Assembly: GCA_965243695.1 (NCBI GenBank)
Contig: CBDEWC010000026.1
Coordinates: 124,001-188,000 of the forward strand
Origin: JAKVCB01 sp965243695
Lineage (GTDB): Bacteria > Planctomycetota > Planctomycetia > Pirellulales > Lacipirellulaceae
Direction of reading: 5' to 3'
DNA: 64,000 bases
Shown here: in pieces, positions 26,971 through 35,811 of the stretch
How the letters are laid out: each line of letters begins with the position of its first letter
How positions within the stretch are numbered: position 1 is the stretch's first letter
Program-made: the position numbers and the translations under genes
The notes under the pieces: model-generated
Databases searched by the model: none
Told to the model about the DNA's origin: nothing
What the model saw: the letters and a program-made list of their open reading frames with translations, nothing else

Positions 26971-29091
26971 TTATGGCTCAGGGCGGATCCCAATTCGACT
27001 CGTATCGATCTGCTGAAACCCGAGACGCAAGGCGGGCGAATCGGGCTTCAGCCGAAAATCGCCGTTCTCCGGATCCACGAACATGGGATCCGCCACGATG
27101 GAATGCCTGTCGTGGCCCGTTTCCTCCTGCCAGGTATCGAGTTCGATTTCGGTGGCACCAAAGGTGGACGTATCCTCGTGGATGACATACCGACCCATTG
27201 CGTTAAAGAAAAGGTTGTAGTCCGATTCGGCAATCATACGATCTGAGTAGTGATAAATTGCATAAAGGTCTGCTGTTTCGGCATCCTTTGTGCAGTAGAT
27301 GATGTTGTTACGGCACCGAACCCCTCCATGGAATCCTTGCATCTGCCAGCAGGCGGGCCGTTCCGAGACGGAGTCGGAATACAACACGGCGTACTGTGAG
27401 CAATCGACCAGGATGTTATTTTCAAACGTGTTATTCTTCCCACCGTGGGTACCAACTCCCATTCGCCCCACAATGATATTTCCGTAAATCACGCAATTGC
27501 TTGCATAGTCGTCGAAGGCGATCCCCTGAGTTTTTTCGAGGTAGTTATGCCGCACGATATGGCCGGCCCGTTCGGCGCTGCGTAGAACATAGCTCTTGGA
27601 AACATCGACTTCGTCCATCCAGGCGTTGATGCCTGGACTCTCATAGAGTTCTGTGGAGACTCTCCGAATATCGTTGAATTCTATGTAATTGCGTCCATAT
27701 CCGTTGCTGGCCAGGTTGACCGCATGGTGTGGCATATCGTGGATGGAGTTATGCGCAACGATGTTGCCGTCACTCACGCCGAGAAATACGCCGCCGATAT
27801 AATTGTTAAGCACACCACAATGATGAATGTGGTTATCGGTAACGTGATTGAACATTGGATGTCGGTCCTTGGTCCCCAAAAGGCTCACGCCATTTGCGCC
27901 GACATAACTGAGTTCATTACGAGTAATGTGATTCCGCAAATTGTAGCCTTCGAGGTAAATTGCATTTCCACCGACGGCATCAAAGTGGTTTTTAGCGATG
28001 GTGCAGTGCGCACAGTCTTTCATGTGAAGTGCTTCGCCGCAGTATTTCCATTCCCGGATGGGATACATCGCTCCATAGCCGTCCAGTCCGTGACGATGGT
28101 ATTTGTCTCCGCCGGTAGTTTCGGTGAACACCAAGCCCCGGATCTGAAGATGTTCCGCTGCGTGCAGGCCAATCAGCGTATCGAGAACAGGTAGAACGAC
28201 CTCGCTGTGAGGTCCAATCTCCTCGGGAGGCCAGAAATAAATCACCCGCTCCTTTGAATCCAACACCCACTCGCCAGGCTCATCGAGCGATTCGAGAACA
28301 TTTTCCAGGGCGTACCGGTTCTCCTCAAGAATTGGCATGCCCCAAAACCAAGGCGCCACGTCGCTGGCGTCCCACACTTTGCGCGTTAACCGGACAACGT
28401 GTCCTTGCCAGTTGATCGACTCCACCGGGACCCTGTTGTTGGTCCAGCCAACATACGGAAAGATATTGACCTCAACCTGCCTGGGGCTGGCCAACTTCTC
28501 AGGAAACATGTCTGGTTTGTATTGAAAAGCAATGTGGCTTCCGGGCGAAGCGGGGCCCGACACTTTGGCCCATCCCTCGTTGGGCCAGCGGGCTCGTTTT
28601 TGACGTTTGCCATTAAAGAACAACTGTCGGGCAGGTTGAGGGATATTTAGGTCCGCGGGCAGGCTCACCTTGAGAATGTGGTCGCGATGAGACACCCAAC
28701 CGGTCAACCTGAGTCCCCCGCTGAGGATCGGTTTTTCTCCCGAATGGGCGCGCCATATCACCGGACTCCTGGCCGTGCCGCTGTCGGCTTGACTGAGAGT
28801 GAGGGTCTCGGAGAGAAAATATTTTCCTTCGCGCAGCTCGACCACCAACGGGACATCAAGGCCGATCATTGCAATGTGCGCCCGGACGGCATCGCGTGCC
28901 CGTCCAAGTGTGCAGAAGGGGCCGTCGGTGTGGTCGACATTGGGCGCATCGAGCCCGCCAGACCAGTCATCCTGGCCCTCGGGCGATACAAAATAAATTG
29001 CGTCTGCCTCTGCCGTGCCGGAAATGCCAGGCAAAGTTAGCAATAACGGTATTCCAAGGAGCAGAAGCTGGGCCAATCGTCGGGTGGTCAT
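26971..29091 (-). CDS. Secreted right-handed parallel beta-helix protein
   Basis: From the ATG at 29091 (AAGGAA upstream, signal peptide LLLLGIPLLLTLPGISG) the protein is 706 residues. After an N-terminal segment (FVSPEGQDDWSGG, LGRARDAVRAHI) typical of pectate-lyase-fold proteins come repeated coils with Asn/Gly/His turns: ITRNELSYVGANGVSL, VTDNHIHHCGVLNN, IVAHNSIHDMPHHAV, FENNILVDC. This is the right-handed beta-helix of polysaccharide lyases and glycosidases. No lyase catalytic motif is clear, so the substrate is unknown. It lies 77 bases after the sulfatase gene stop on the same strand and could be co-transcribed. Confidence 0.87.
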   Translation of the reverse strand: MTTRRLAQLLLLGIPLLLTLPGISGTAEADAIYFVSPEGQDDWSGGLDAPNVDHTDGPFCTLGRARDAVRAHIAMIGLDVPLVVELREGKYFLSETLTLSQADSGTARSPVIWRAHSGEKPILSGGLRLTGWVSHRDHILKVSLPADLNIPQPARQLFFNGKRQKRARWPNEGWAKVSGPASPGSHIAFQYKPDMFPEKLASPRQVEVNIFPYVGWTNNRVPVESINWQGHVVRLTRKVWDASDVAPWFWGMPILEENRYALENVLESLDEPGEWVLDSKERVIYFWPPEEIGPHSEVVLPVLDTLIGLHAAEHLQIRGLVFTETTGGDKYHRHGLDGYGAMYPIREWKYCGEALHMKDCAHCTIAKNHFDAVGGNAIYLEGYNLRNHITRNELSYVGANGVSLLGTKDRHPMFNHVTDNHIHHCGVLNNYIGGVFLGVSDGNIVAHNSIHDMPHHAVNLASNGYGRNYIEFNDIRRVSTELYESPGINAWMDEVDVSKSYVLRSAERAGHIVRHNYLEKTQGIAFDDYASNCVIYGNIIVGRMGVGTHGGKNNTFENNILVDCSQYAVLYSDSVSERPACWQMQGFHGGVRCRNNIIYCTKDAETADLYAIYHYSDRMIAESDYNLFFNAMGRYVIHEDTSTFGATEIELDTWQEETGHDRHSIVADPMFVDPENGDFRLKPDSPALRLGFQQIDTSRIGIRPEP

Positions 29092-29168
29092 AAAACTGGA
29101 TTCCTTGTAATAGTCTTGAAAACACATGGTCGTAGAACGAGTTGCCTGGTTTCGGGCCGCCTCTTCAC

Positions 29169-30948
29169 CTAGGGCCCCAGATAGGGCTGATGGTTCTCGT
29201 ACAACTCAAGTCGTTGGCGTATCTCGGTCGCCAATTCTTTCGCCTCCGACTCTTCTGCCAATTGTAGTGCCTCATTTGCCGTTTTTACAGCCGCCTTAAA
29301 ATCTCCAGCCGAAGCGTGCGCCGTGGCGAGTGTGTCCCATAATACTGGACTGGCAGCGGTTGCGTGATCGACAGCCTGAAGGGCCAGTTGAATGGCTTCG
29401 GTCGGTTTTCGAACCGCAGCATCCGGACAGGCCGCCAACAACCAGGCGAGGTTATTGACCGCTTCGAGATCCCGCGGATTCTGTTCGATTGATTTCCGAT
29501 ATTCCGCCACGGCTGCGGTAAAATCTCCCTGCGAATCAAGCAGAGAGGCAAGTGCGTTCCGCGCACCAGGATATTGGCGGTCCATTTCAAGTAGCGCTCG
29601 ATACTGGGAAATTGCCTCATCGGTTTGCCCCATTAGGAAATGCGTCCGAGCGACGCCGAATTGGGCGCGGGTGTAGCCCGACTTTAGATCGAGCGCCTGC
29701 TGGTAGTGGGCGAGACTTTGCTGGAACTTCCCTTGGCGAATCGATGCGTCGGCCAGGTTTCCGTGCAGCTTGGCCTGTTCGGCAACGAACGGAGTGGTTT
29801 CGATGGCTCGCTGAAAATGTTCGCACGCTTTTGGTAGATTGTTCTGCAGTTGATAAGCCAAGGCGAGATTATTGTGAGACCCGGAGTGATCCGGGTTGAT
29901 CTCCAAGGCTCGCAACAGGTGCGGAATACTCGCGGTCTCGTCTCCTTGTTCGCGCACGATTCTGGCCAGATTCAAATGGCCAGCCAAAAATCCAGGTCGC
30001 TCGTCCACCAATCGCTGGTACAAACGGTTTGCCTCCTCTAAGTCATGGCGGGCCAGCGCCTCACTAGCTTTGGCATGAGCATTGTAGAACTGGAGCAAGG
30101 TTTTTGGGTCATCCAGGTCCGCAGCGTAGTCGTAGTCCGAAGCGGCCTTACGTACTTCTCCTCCGGCAACATACCCAATCGACTCCAGCCGTCCCCGCGC
30201 CTCTTCATCCACGGCTAGCGCGCTCCCCGCATCAGAGCGAAGTTCCTGGTTCAAAACTCCAGCCAGGGCGGCTTGCATCTCGAGCACCCGGTCCACCCTG
30301 TCGTCCACCCGGTTGTGGAGTTCCTCGGGATCCTTCGACAGGTCATACAACTCAGGTTGCGTGGTTTGTATATATTTCCAATCACCCTGGGTCACCGCCA
30401 GCAATACGTTGGCTGCGTAGCTGCCAGGTGTAAAGCTCTCGCAGTAGCGAAAGCGTTCTTTGGTAGAAAACTTGTCGCTGTCAAAACAGGGCGAAAGATC
30501 TTCCCCAACCACTGCCGGAGGCGCGTCGACTCCCAACAGACCGCACACGGTCGGGACCACATCCACCAGTCCTACCAGGTCGCGAATCCGCTTGGGCTGC
30601 CGGACCCCGGGTACCTTAAAAATTAATGGGACACGAATGGCGCCTTGGTAAACGAAATAGGAATGGGTTGTCTCTCCGTGTTCGCCTAGCATTTCGCCAT
30701 GATCCCCGGTGACGATGATCAAGGTCGACTCGTAAAGCCCCAATTGCTTAAGCCGATCGATTACCTGTCCCACGCATTGATCGACAAAGGCAATCTCGCC
30801 CGCATAGGGGTCACCTGCGAACCTGTCATCAAAAGGAGGCGGGGGTTGATAGGGATCATGCGGGTCAAAATAGTGCAAAAACAGAAAGAAAGGAGCATTC
30901 TCATTCTCGTCAAGCCATGCAAGCGCCTTGGTGGTAGCCTCGGCCCCC
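29169..30948 (-). CDS. C-terminal part of frameshifted sulfatase with TPR repeats
   Basis: This frame continues the protein begun at 31440. It carries FLHYFDPHDPYQ and the metal-site segment VTGDHGEMLGEHGETTHS, then the rest of an alkaline-phosphatase-superfamily sulfatase domain (LVDVVPTVCGLLG, YDLSKDPEELHN). The last ~290 residues are tetratricopeptide repeats (NNLALAYQLQNNLPKACEHF, NLAWLLAACPDAA). There is no start codon at the junction, so it is not an independent gene. Joining it to the upstream frame by removing one G from a run of five gives an uninterrupted protein of about 757 residues. Sulfatase-TPR fusions are known in planctomycetes. Confidence 0.85.
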
Positions 30949-31440
30949 TTTCCGCTCGTTAATGTGCCCAACCGAGTGCGTTTCGTCGAACTGGTCATCA
31001 TAACTATCGAACCCCTGGTTGAGGCCAAATCGCGCATCCAGCACGAACGAACTGATAATCGCCCCGGTCACCATCCCTTGCTCGCGTAACAACTCGGGCA
31101 AGGTCACATTTGATGGGCCGAGATGATATTCAAGATTGGTATGCACACCGTGATAGGGGGGATTGGTGCCGCAGAGCATCGAACTGTGAGCCGGAAGGGT
31201 CATGGGTACCGGCGTCACGACTTTTTCAAAGAGAATCCCCTCCGCTGCAAGTTGATCAATATGGGGAGTGGTGTGGCGCGGGTAGCCGTAGCAGCTCAAA
31301 TGGTCGGCGCGACAGGTATCGATGCTGATCAAAAGGATATTGCGCACCTTCGGCTTCGACCCGCTGGTGCAACCAGTCATCAGGAGGACACCTGGGATTG
31401 CAAACACCAGGAGGACGAGGATAACGGCCGCTTTGCGCAT
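30910..31440 (-). CDS. N-terminal part of frameshifted sulfatase lipoprotein
   Basis: Lipoprotein signal with lipobox LMTGC (Cys24), then the sulfatase core: NILLISIDTCRADHLSCYGY supplies a metal-binding Asp. Where most sulfatases have CxPxR (formylglycine precursor), this protein reads TPVPMTLPAHSSMLCG. The expected Cys and Arg are therefore missing, and a Thr sits near the nucleophile position, as in some phosphatase-like relatives. After HINERKG the frame continues wrongly for about 9 codons to a stop. The correct continuation (GAEATTKALAWLDEN) is in the +1 frame. The break is at the G5 run at 30944-30948 (C5 on the given strand). Confidence 0.87.
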   Translation of the reverse strand: MRKAAVILVLLVFAIPGVLLMTGCTSGSKPKVRNILLISIDTCRADHLSCYGYPRHTTPHIDQLAAEGILFEKVVTPVPMTLPAHSSMLCGTNPPYHGVHTNLEYHLGPSNVTLPELLREQGMVTGAIISSFVLDARFGLNQGFDSYDDQFDETHSVGHINERKGGRGYHQGACMA

Positions 31441-32104
31441 GGGAGAATTGGAGTCCTGGGTTACTACTCTTTGTCAGCTATATGCCAGTTCGCTCTATCG
31501 TGCTTGCGATCGGTGGGCCGTAATGCCCTTTTGGAAAAAACCAGCCGCCGGTTTCTACCACGAGTCTGTTGTCATCCGTTCAGCGCGAGGTGGAGATTTG
31601 CAAGTCTTTACGCTCAATTGGCCAATGTTGATGCATCTTTGTTGGTCCGGTCTATGCTACAGGACGGACCTTTTGGCAGCCAGCGGCCCCGCTTCAGGAG
31701 GCCACGCGGATTGCGCACAACCAGCCGCACCTGGTCTCGGCCGATGGGGGCGAAACGTCGGAATGCCCGCCGAACTGCCGAGACCACAAACATCAAAACA
31801 GCCCAACCGACGGCTTGGGCCCTCCTGTAGTTTACGACAATTATCGGGTAAAGGTGCGCTGCAGTTCTGGCCGGCCGGATCAGAAAACAGCGGGTCGGAA
31901 TTAAGCCGATGTTCGCCAGGTTTGGCGTCAGCCAGGAGGGTTGGCCGTCGGGCCACGAAGCGGTTTGGCGGTGAAAACCGAAAGACACGGTGTCGCGTCA
32001 GACTCAAGTGGGGCGCGGTTGATCCGAAAAAAGTCTGCCAAGGTGCTCCGCTGCAGGCGGACCGTCGAAGATAGGAAAGGCTGGTGTTTTAGGCGTGGAA
32101 ACAG
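31441..32104. other. Long intergenic region without a convincing gene
   Basis: About 660 bp upstream of the sulfatase gene. Several open frames of 60-250 codons on both strands overlap each other heavily and show no family motif, signal peptide or ribosome site. A GCCCAA/TTGGGC inverted repeat is at 31801-31820. It likely contains the sulfatase promoter at its left end. I see no remnant gene. Confidence 0.5.
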
Positions 32105-32146
32105 AAAAAAGGGCGAATGCCACGCCGTCCGGCATGCCACTCGCCC
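32105..32146 (-). terminator. Rho-independent terminator after the first PEP-CTERM gene
   Basis: Read on the minus strand, GGGCGA and TCGCCC close a stem of about 16 pairs (one mismatch and two G-U pairs in the inner part) around a GGAC loop. Six T residues follow (A6 at 32105-32110 on the plus strand). It begins 43 bases beyond the stop of the gene at 32189, exactly where an intrinsic terminator is expected. Confidence 0.8.
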
Positions 32147-32188
32147 CTGAGAGTTCACTTTTTCATCGACCGAAAAGGAAGAAAGCCC

Positions 32189-33004
32189 CTAACTTCGAAA
32201 GCGTCGCACATTGACCAAGCCAATTAGTGCCAGGCCAAGCAGCATTACACTAGCTGGCTCGGGAATGACGTTTTCGGCACTGAAGACTTGAACTTCCGCA
32301 AGCCCGACAAAGTTCGGATCGCCATGGTTCCCGTTTGATTTGATCTTGATGTAGCGTCCGACCACCGTGCCGCCAGCACCATCGGACAAATCAATCGTGT
32401 CGGGGGTACCATAATCGTAATTCGGCCACAGCGACGGGGCAGGAGTATGTTCTCCCGGAGCCTGGGTCAACTCAGCGACGACGTTGCCGTTGCTGTCGTT
32501 GATGACGTGGCTAACGGAACTGTAGGCACTGCTGGGATGACTTCCGAAGGCAAGCGCTGCCCCACCATCATCGGGTGCTACTTCAACCGCCAGGCTTCTC
32601 AATCCACGGGCAGTCCAGGTTGTCAGATTGAAGTTCCAAATCTTCAGCGCACCGGCGCCCAAGGTCGTGTCTTGGCCCAAATCGATTTCAAGGTAGCCGC
32701 TCGTGTCATACTGTCCACTGAGCCACTGGTTTGCCTGAAAATTCCGAGGTGTGCCGGAGTGACAAGGAGGATTTGCCAGGCCACAAACATATTCCCAGTG
32801 ATTGGTGTGAAAATCGCCAGTGGGATCTTCAGCGTTTCCATTCTCCTGGCCGAGTCCGGCGCCATTAATAACGACGTCCGGTGTGTAATTTAATTTTGAA
32901 CTTGCACTTGCACCGACAGGCGTTAGCTTCGCTGCCTGGGCGGTCGTTGAAACCAGAGCGACAACTGCAAACGCGATCGCAACACTACTTAAAGACCTTC
33001 TCAT
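32189..33004 (-). CDS. PEP-CTERM protein with discoidin-like domain
   Basis: Protein of 271 residues. A signal peptide ends in TTAQA. The body has a discoidin/F5-8C-like sandwich (LTPVGASASSKLNYTPD, GYLEIDLGQDTTLGAGALKIWNFN, YIKIKSNGN) with a Cys pair (VCGLANPPC). The C-terminus is IPEPASVMLLGLALIGLVNV plus RRFRS, a textbook PEP-CTERM sorting tail recognised by exosortase. It is a paralog of the next gene upstream (33178-35052). GGGGAGAA precedes the ATG as a strong ribosome site, and an intrinsic terminator follows. The protein is expected to be surface-attached or part of the extracellular matrix. Confidence 0.92.
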   Translation of the reverse strand: MRRSLSSVAIAFAVVALVSTTAQAAKLTPVGASASSKLNYTPDVVINGAGLGQENGNAEDPTGDFHTNHWEYVCGLANPPCHSGTPRNFQANQWLSGQYDTSGYLEIDLGQDTTLGAGALKIWNFNLTTWTARGLRSLAVEVAPDDGGAALAFGSHPSSAYSSVSHVINDSNGNVVAELTQAPGEHTPAPSLWPNYDYGTPDTIDLSDGAGGTVVGRYIKIKSNGNHGDPNFVGLAEVQVFSAENVIPEPASVMLLGLALIGLVNVRRFRS

Positions 33005-33177
33005 TGGTTCTCCCCGTAAAAAATGAAAAAAGTGAAAGTGAACTAGACTCCCAGGAAACTAGAAAGTAAGGCCCCAAGGCGTCGCACAAAATTCAATCTT
33101 CCCGTCCGTCTCTTCTGTTTTCAAAATACCGACGTTTCTTTCTCTTCTGTTTAATTGCAGACCCAAACAAAACTTCG

Positions 33178-35052
33178 TTAGCGAAACTTTCGCAGGCAAC
33201 CCAAAAGGCCTGCCTGCAATACCAGCAGTACCATAGAACCAGGTTCTGGAATCGCCGCGTTATTGGCGGAGCCCGAGGAACCGAAGTTGTCTTTCCAGCG
33301 AAGGTAATCGGCCTGCACGACGGTTGCCGCCCCCGAACCGTTTCCGTTCAAGACGGACGAATCACCACCGAAGTTATCTTGAAAGATAGTGTAGTCGGCC
33401 GCATCGACAATGCCGTTGCCGTCGTAGTCGCCCGGCAGGCCACCGACGACCGATCCTACGCTCAAAACGCCCGTATTGACGTCCCAGGTCCAGTCAAAAC
33501 CGCCGGGCAAATTCAACGAGTCAAAATCCCCACTGACCGAGTTGAAGTCAAGAATGTCGAACGCATCTCCGTCGGAGGGAGCAAAATTGGCCAACGTCAC
33601 ATCCAACGTCCCTGCCAGATTGGCCTGTCCGCCGACCACCAGACGATCGTACTGATCACCGGGCGTGTTACCTGCGATTTCAATTGCCAGTGTACCGCCC
33701 GATCCCTGGGTGTAATTGCCATCGATGGTCAGCACACCGGGGCTGTTGCCAGGGGCCACCGTGGCCGACTGATTGTCCAAGTCGCCCCCCAAGGTCCCGC
33801 TACCGCTGATGATCCCTGAGAGTCCGGCAACTGTGCCAACTCCACTGGAAGAAAGGTTGTTGAACGTCAGGGTTCCCGTACCCGTTTTATTCAGTTGGAA
33901 ACCATTGAGGTTGATCGCGTTGTTAAAGACCAGACTGGAACCACTGGCCACATCGACGGCCGCATCCGATCCGAGGTCGACCACCGCCTGGAATTCATGA
34001 GTTCCCTCGGTCACAGCCACGCCGGTGGCCGGAAGTGCCTCATCAAGACCGCGTTGCAGGCTAAGCCCAACACTGGAAGGGGCTGCAATGTTGTAGGATT
34101 GGGCACTGTTGAACTCGATTCGATTGATGGTGACCGGACCGTTGCTGAATACGGTCTGTAGCCCGCCACCTTGGCCAAAAACCACCGAGTCTTCGGCAGT
34201 GCTGGGAAAACCAACCCCGCTCCAATTCCCTTGTGAGGCCCAATCACCGGAATTGCCCTGCCAGGTATACGTGACCGGACCCGCCGAAGCCGCCGAGAAT
34301 ACCTGGATTTCTGCCAGCCCCATATAGCCGTCGCTATCGTGCGTCGGGTTCGGAGAGAGCGCCGTGATACGAATGAAACGTGCCGTTCGTTCCTCGTTAA
34401 AATCAACCGTATCTGGGGTGTTATAGTTGTAAATAGGCCACTCATTGCCCGTGGTATTGGAATTTCCAGGCGCTTTGGAAAGTTCTTGTATCTCTTTCAC
34501 CGCCCCGGTGTGATCCCGGATCGTGATCGGTACCTCCATGTAGTTTGCTGCCGTATTGGGATGCGTACAGCCATCGGGCGGAAAAGTACAATCGAGCACC
34601 GCGCTACCGTCATCGGGCAGGGTTTCGATGGAAATCTGCCGCATGCCCCGCTTGGGAAAGATCGTATGGTTATAATTCCAAATCTTCAGAGCATCGCTAC
34701 CTAGCGGATAATTTTGGCCGAGGTCTACCTCGATATAACCCAAGGCTGTCTCGGCATCCGTGAGCCAGTGGTTGGGGACATGCTCCCTGTTGCCGATAGC
34801 GCCACTCACACATGGTCCGGCCGTACAGACATAATCAACGTGGTTGGTGTGAGCAGTACCAGTCGGGTCTTGGCTGGTGCCATTGAGTTGGCCCATGCCG
34901 GCGCCGTTGACTGCCAGCAACGGGTGCTGATCCATGGTGAAGATACTACTAGCGCTGGCCCCGGCAGGAGTAATTTGCTCAGCAGAGAGGGAGCAAGGCC
35001 AACAAAGAATGAAAAGCGCTAACGCGGCAAGCGGGAATCGGCTCTTGATCAT
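33178..35052 (-). CDS. PEP-CTERM protein with discoidin-like, beta-solenoid and dockerin-like domains
   Basis: Protein of 624 residues. A signal peptide is followed by a discoidin-like domain closely similar to the neighbouring gene (ITPAGASASSIF, GYIEVDLGQNYPLGSDALKI). Residues about 262-437 are a passenger-like beta-solenoid (LNKTGTGTLTFNN, VAPGNSPGVL) shared with the protein at 8015. Near 540-590 is a dockerin-like pair (GDYDGNGIVDAADYTIFQDN and a second AADY-like helix). IPEPGSMVLLVLQAGLLG with RKFR at the end is a PEP-CTERM tail. The 173-base gap to the next gene shows no terminator, so the two may be co-transcribed. Confidence 0.92.
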   Translation of the reverse strand: MIKSRFPLAALALFILCWPCSLSAEQITPAGASASSIFTMDQHPLLAVNGAGMGQLNGTSQDPTGTAHTNHVDYVCTAGPCVSGAIGNREHVPNHWLTDAETALGYIEVDLGQNYPLGSDALKIWNYNHTIFPKRGMRQISIETLPDDGSAVLDCTFPPDGCTHPNTAANYMEVPITIRDHTGAVKEIQELSKAPGNSNTTGNEWPIYNYNTPDTVDFNEERTARFIRITALSPNPTHDSDGYMGLAEIQVFSAASAGPVTYTWQGNSGDWASQGNWSGVGFPSTAEDSVVFGQGGGLQTVFSNGPVTINRIEFNSAQSYNIAAPSSVGLSLQRGLDEALPATGVAVTEGTHEFQAVVDLGSDAAVDVASGSSLVFNNAINLNGFQLNKTGTGTLTFNNLSSSGVGTVAGLSGIISGSGTLGGDLDNQSATVAPGNSPGVLTIDGNYTQGSGGTLAIEIAGNTPGDQYDRLVVGGQANLAGTLDVTLANFAPSDGDAFDILDFNSVSGDFDSLNLPGGFDWTWDVNTGVLSVGSVVGGLPGDYDGNGIVDAADYTIFQDNFGGDSSVLNGNGSGAATVVQADYLRWKDNFGSSGSANNAAIPEPGSMVLLVLQAGLLGCLRKFR

Positions 35053-35260
35053 GTCCTACCCATTTCCTAGTAGTTTAGGTTCTAGGGGCTAAACGTTTCT
35101 TGCAAATTTCCGGCTGTAGTTCTAGGCTATGCAGGATCCGCAAGCTGCAACCCTTACGATGAGATAGTTTTGCTGATTAAAATCGTAACATCCAAGGCAA
35201 CCCTTTACAAATGATTCGTTGCATAAAAGAAATGGTTTTCCGGGAAAACCATGACTGTTT

Positions 35261-35788
35261 TTGCTAAAACGCATGACCTTTTTTGCCAAACCAAGGATCG
35301 ACGTGGAAATTTCCGAAATCGTCACTGCAGTTTCTTCCGCAAGGGGGGCTCTCAGCGTTGAGGCCGGGCTAAGAAAACCGTGGTTCTCCCTCTGCATACT
35401 GGCCATGGGTCTGCTAGGGATCGAAGGTTGTCAAAAATCCGATCGATTATCGATTGCAGGCAACGTTAGCTTGGATGGGAGACCGCTTGAGGCAGGAATT
35501 ATCGATTTCCTTCCTTCCCAAAAAACAAACAGCCCTACCGCTGGCTGTGAGATTAAGGGCGGAGCATTTTCAATCGGTTCCGAACGGGGAGTTATGCCGG
35601 GTACCTTTCGCGTTGAAATTAGCGCCCTGCGACCTTCCGGTGGGCATTACATCGACTCGATCACGAAGCGGCCGGTGGAAAAGCTCGAAGAAACCGTTTC
35701 GGCACGGTACAATACTAACAGCCGCTTACAGGTCACCATTGAGGCAGGCACCAACAATCATTTTGATTTCCCGCTGGAATCGAATTAA
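35261..35788 (+). CDS. Small lipoprotein with carboxypeptidase-regulatory-like domain
   Basis: Protein of 175 residues with a hydrophobic segment (FSLCILAMGLLGIEGC) that could end in a lipoprotein Cys, though GIEGC is not a perfect lipobox. Then comes a beta-sandwich with LSIAGNVSLDGRPLEAGIIDF and MPGTFRVEISALRPSGG, as in transthyretin-like or carboxypeptidase-regulatory domains. The start is uncertain; an in-frame ATG is at 35273, and the segment before the signal is long. It is followed 23 bases later by a DUF1559 gene, repeating the arrangement at 56-1740. Confidence 0.75.
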   Translation: MLKRMTFFAKPRIDVEISEIVTAVSSARGALSVEAGLRKPWFSLCILAMGLLGIEGCQKSDRLSIAGNVSLDGRPLEAGIIDFLPSQKTNSPTAGCEIKGGAFSIGSERGVMPGTFRVEISALRPSGGHYIDSITKRPVEKLEETVSARYNTNSRLQVTIEAGTNNHFDFPLESN

Positions 35789-35811
35789 CGGATTTCATCG
35801 ATGGGCTTTCC

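Noticed and set aside
30920..30960. Programmed ribosomal frameshifting in the sulfatase gene
   Set aside because: The needed shift is +1 at a G run without a recognised slippery motif or stimulator; a homopolymer insertion explains it more simply.
31322..32074. 250-codon plus-strand open frame
   Set aside because: Overlaps frames on both strands and the sulfatase start; no motif or ribosome site.
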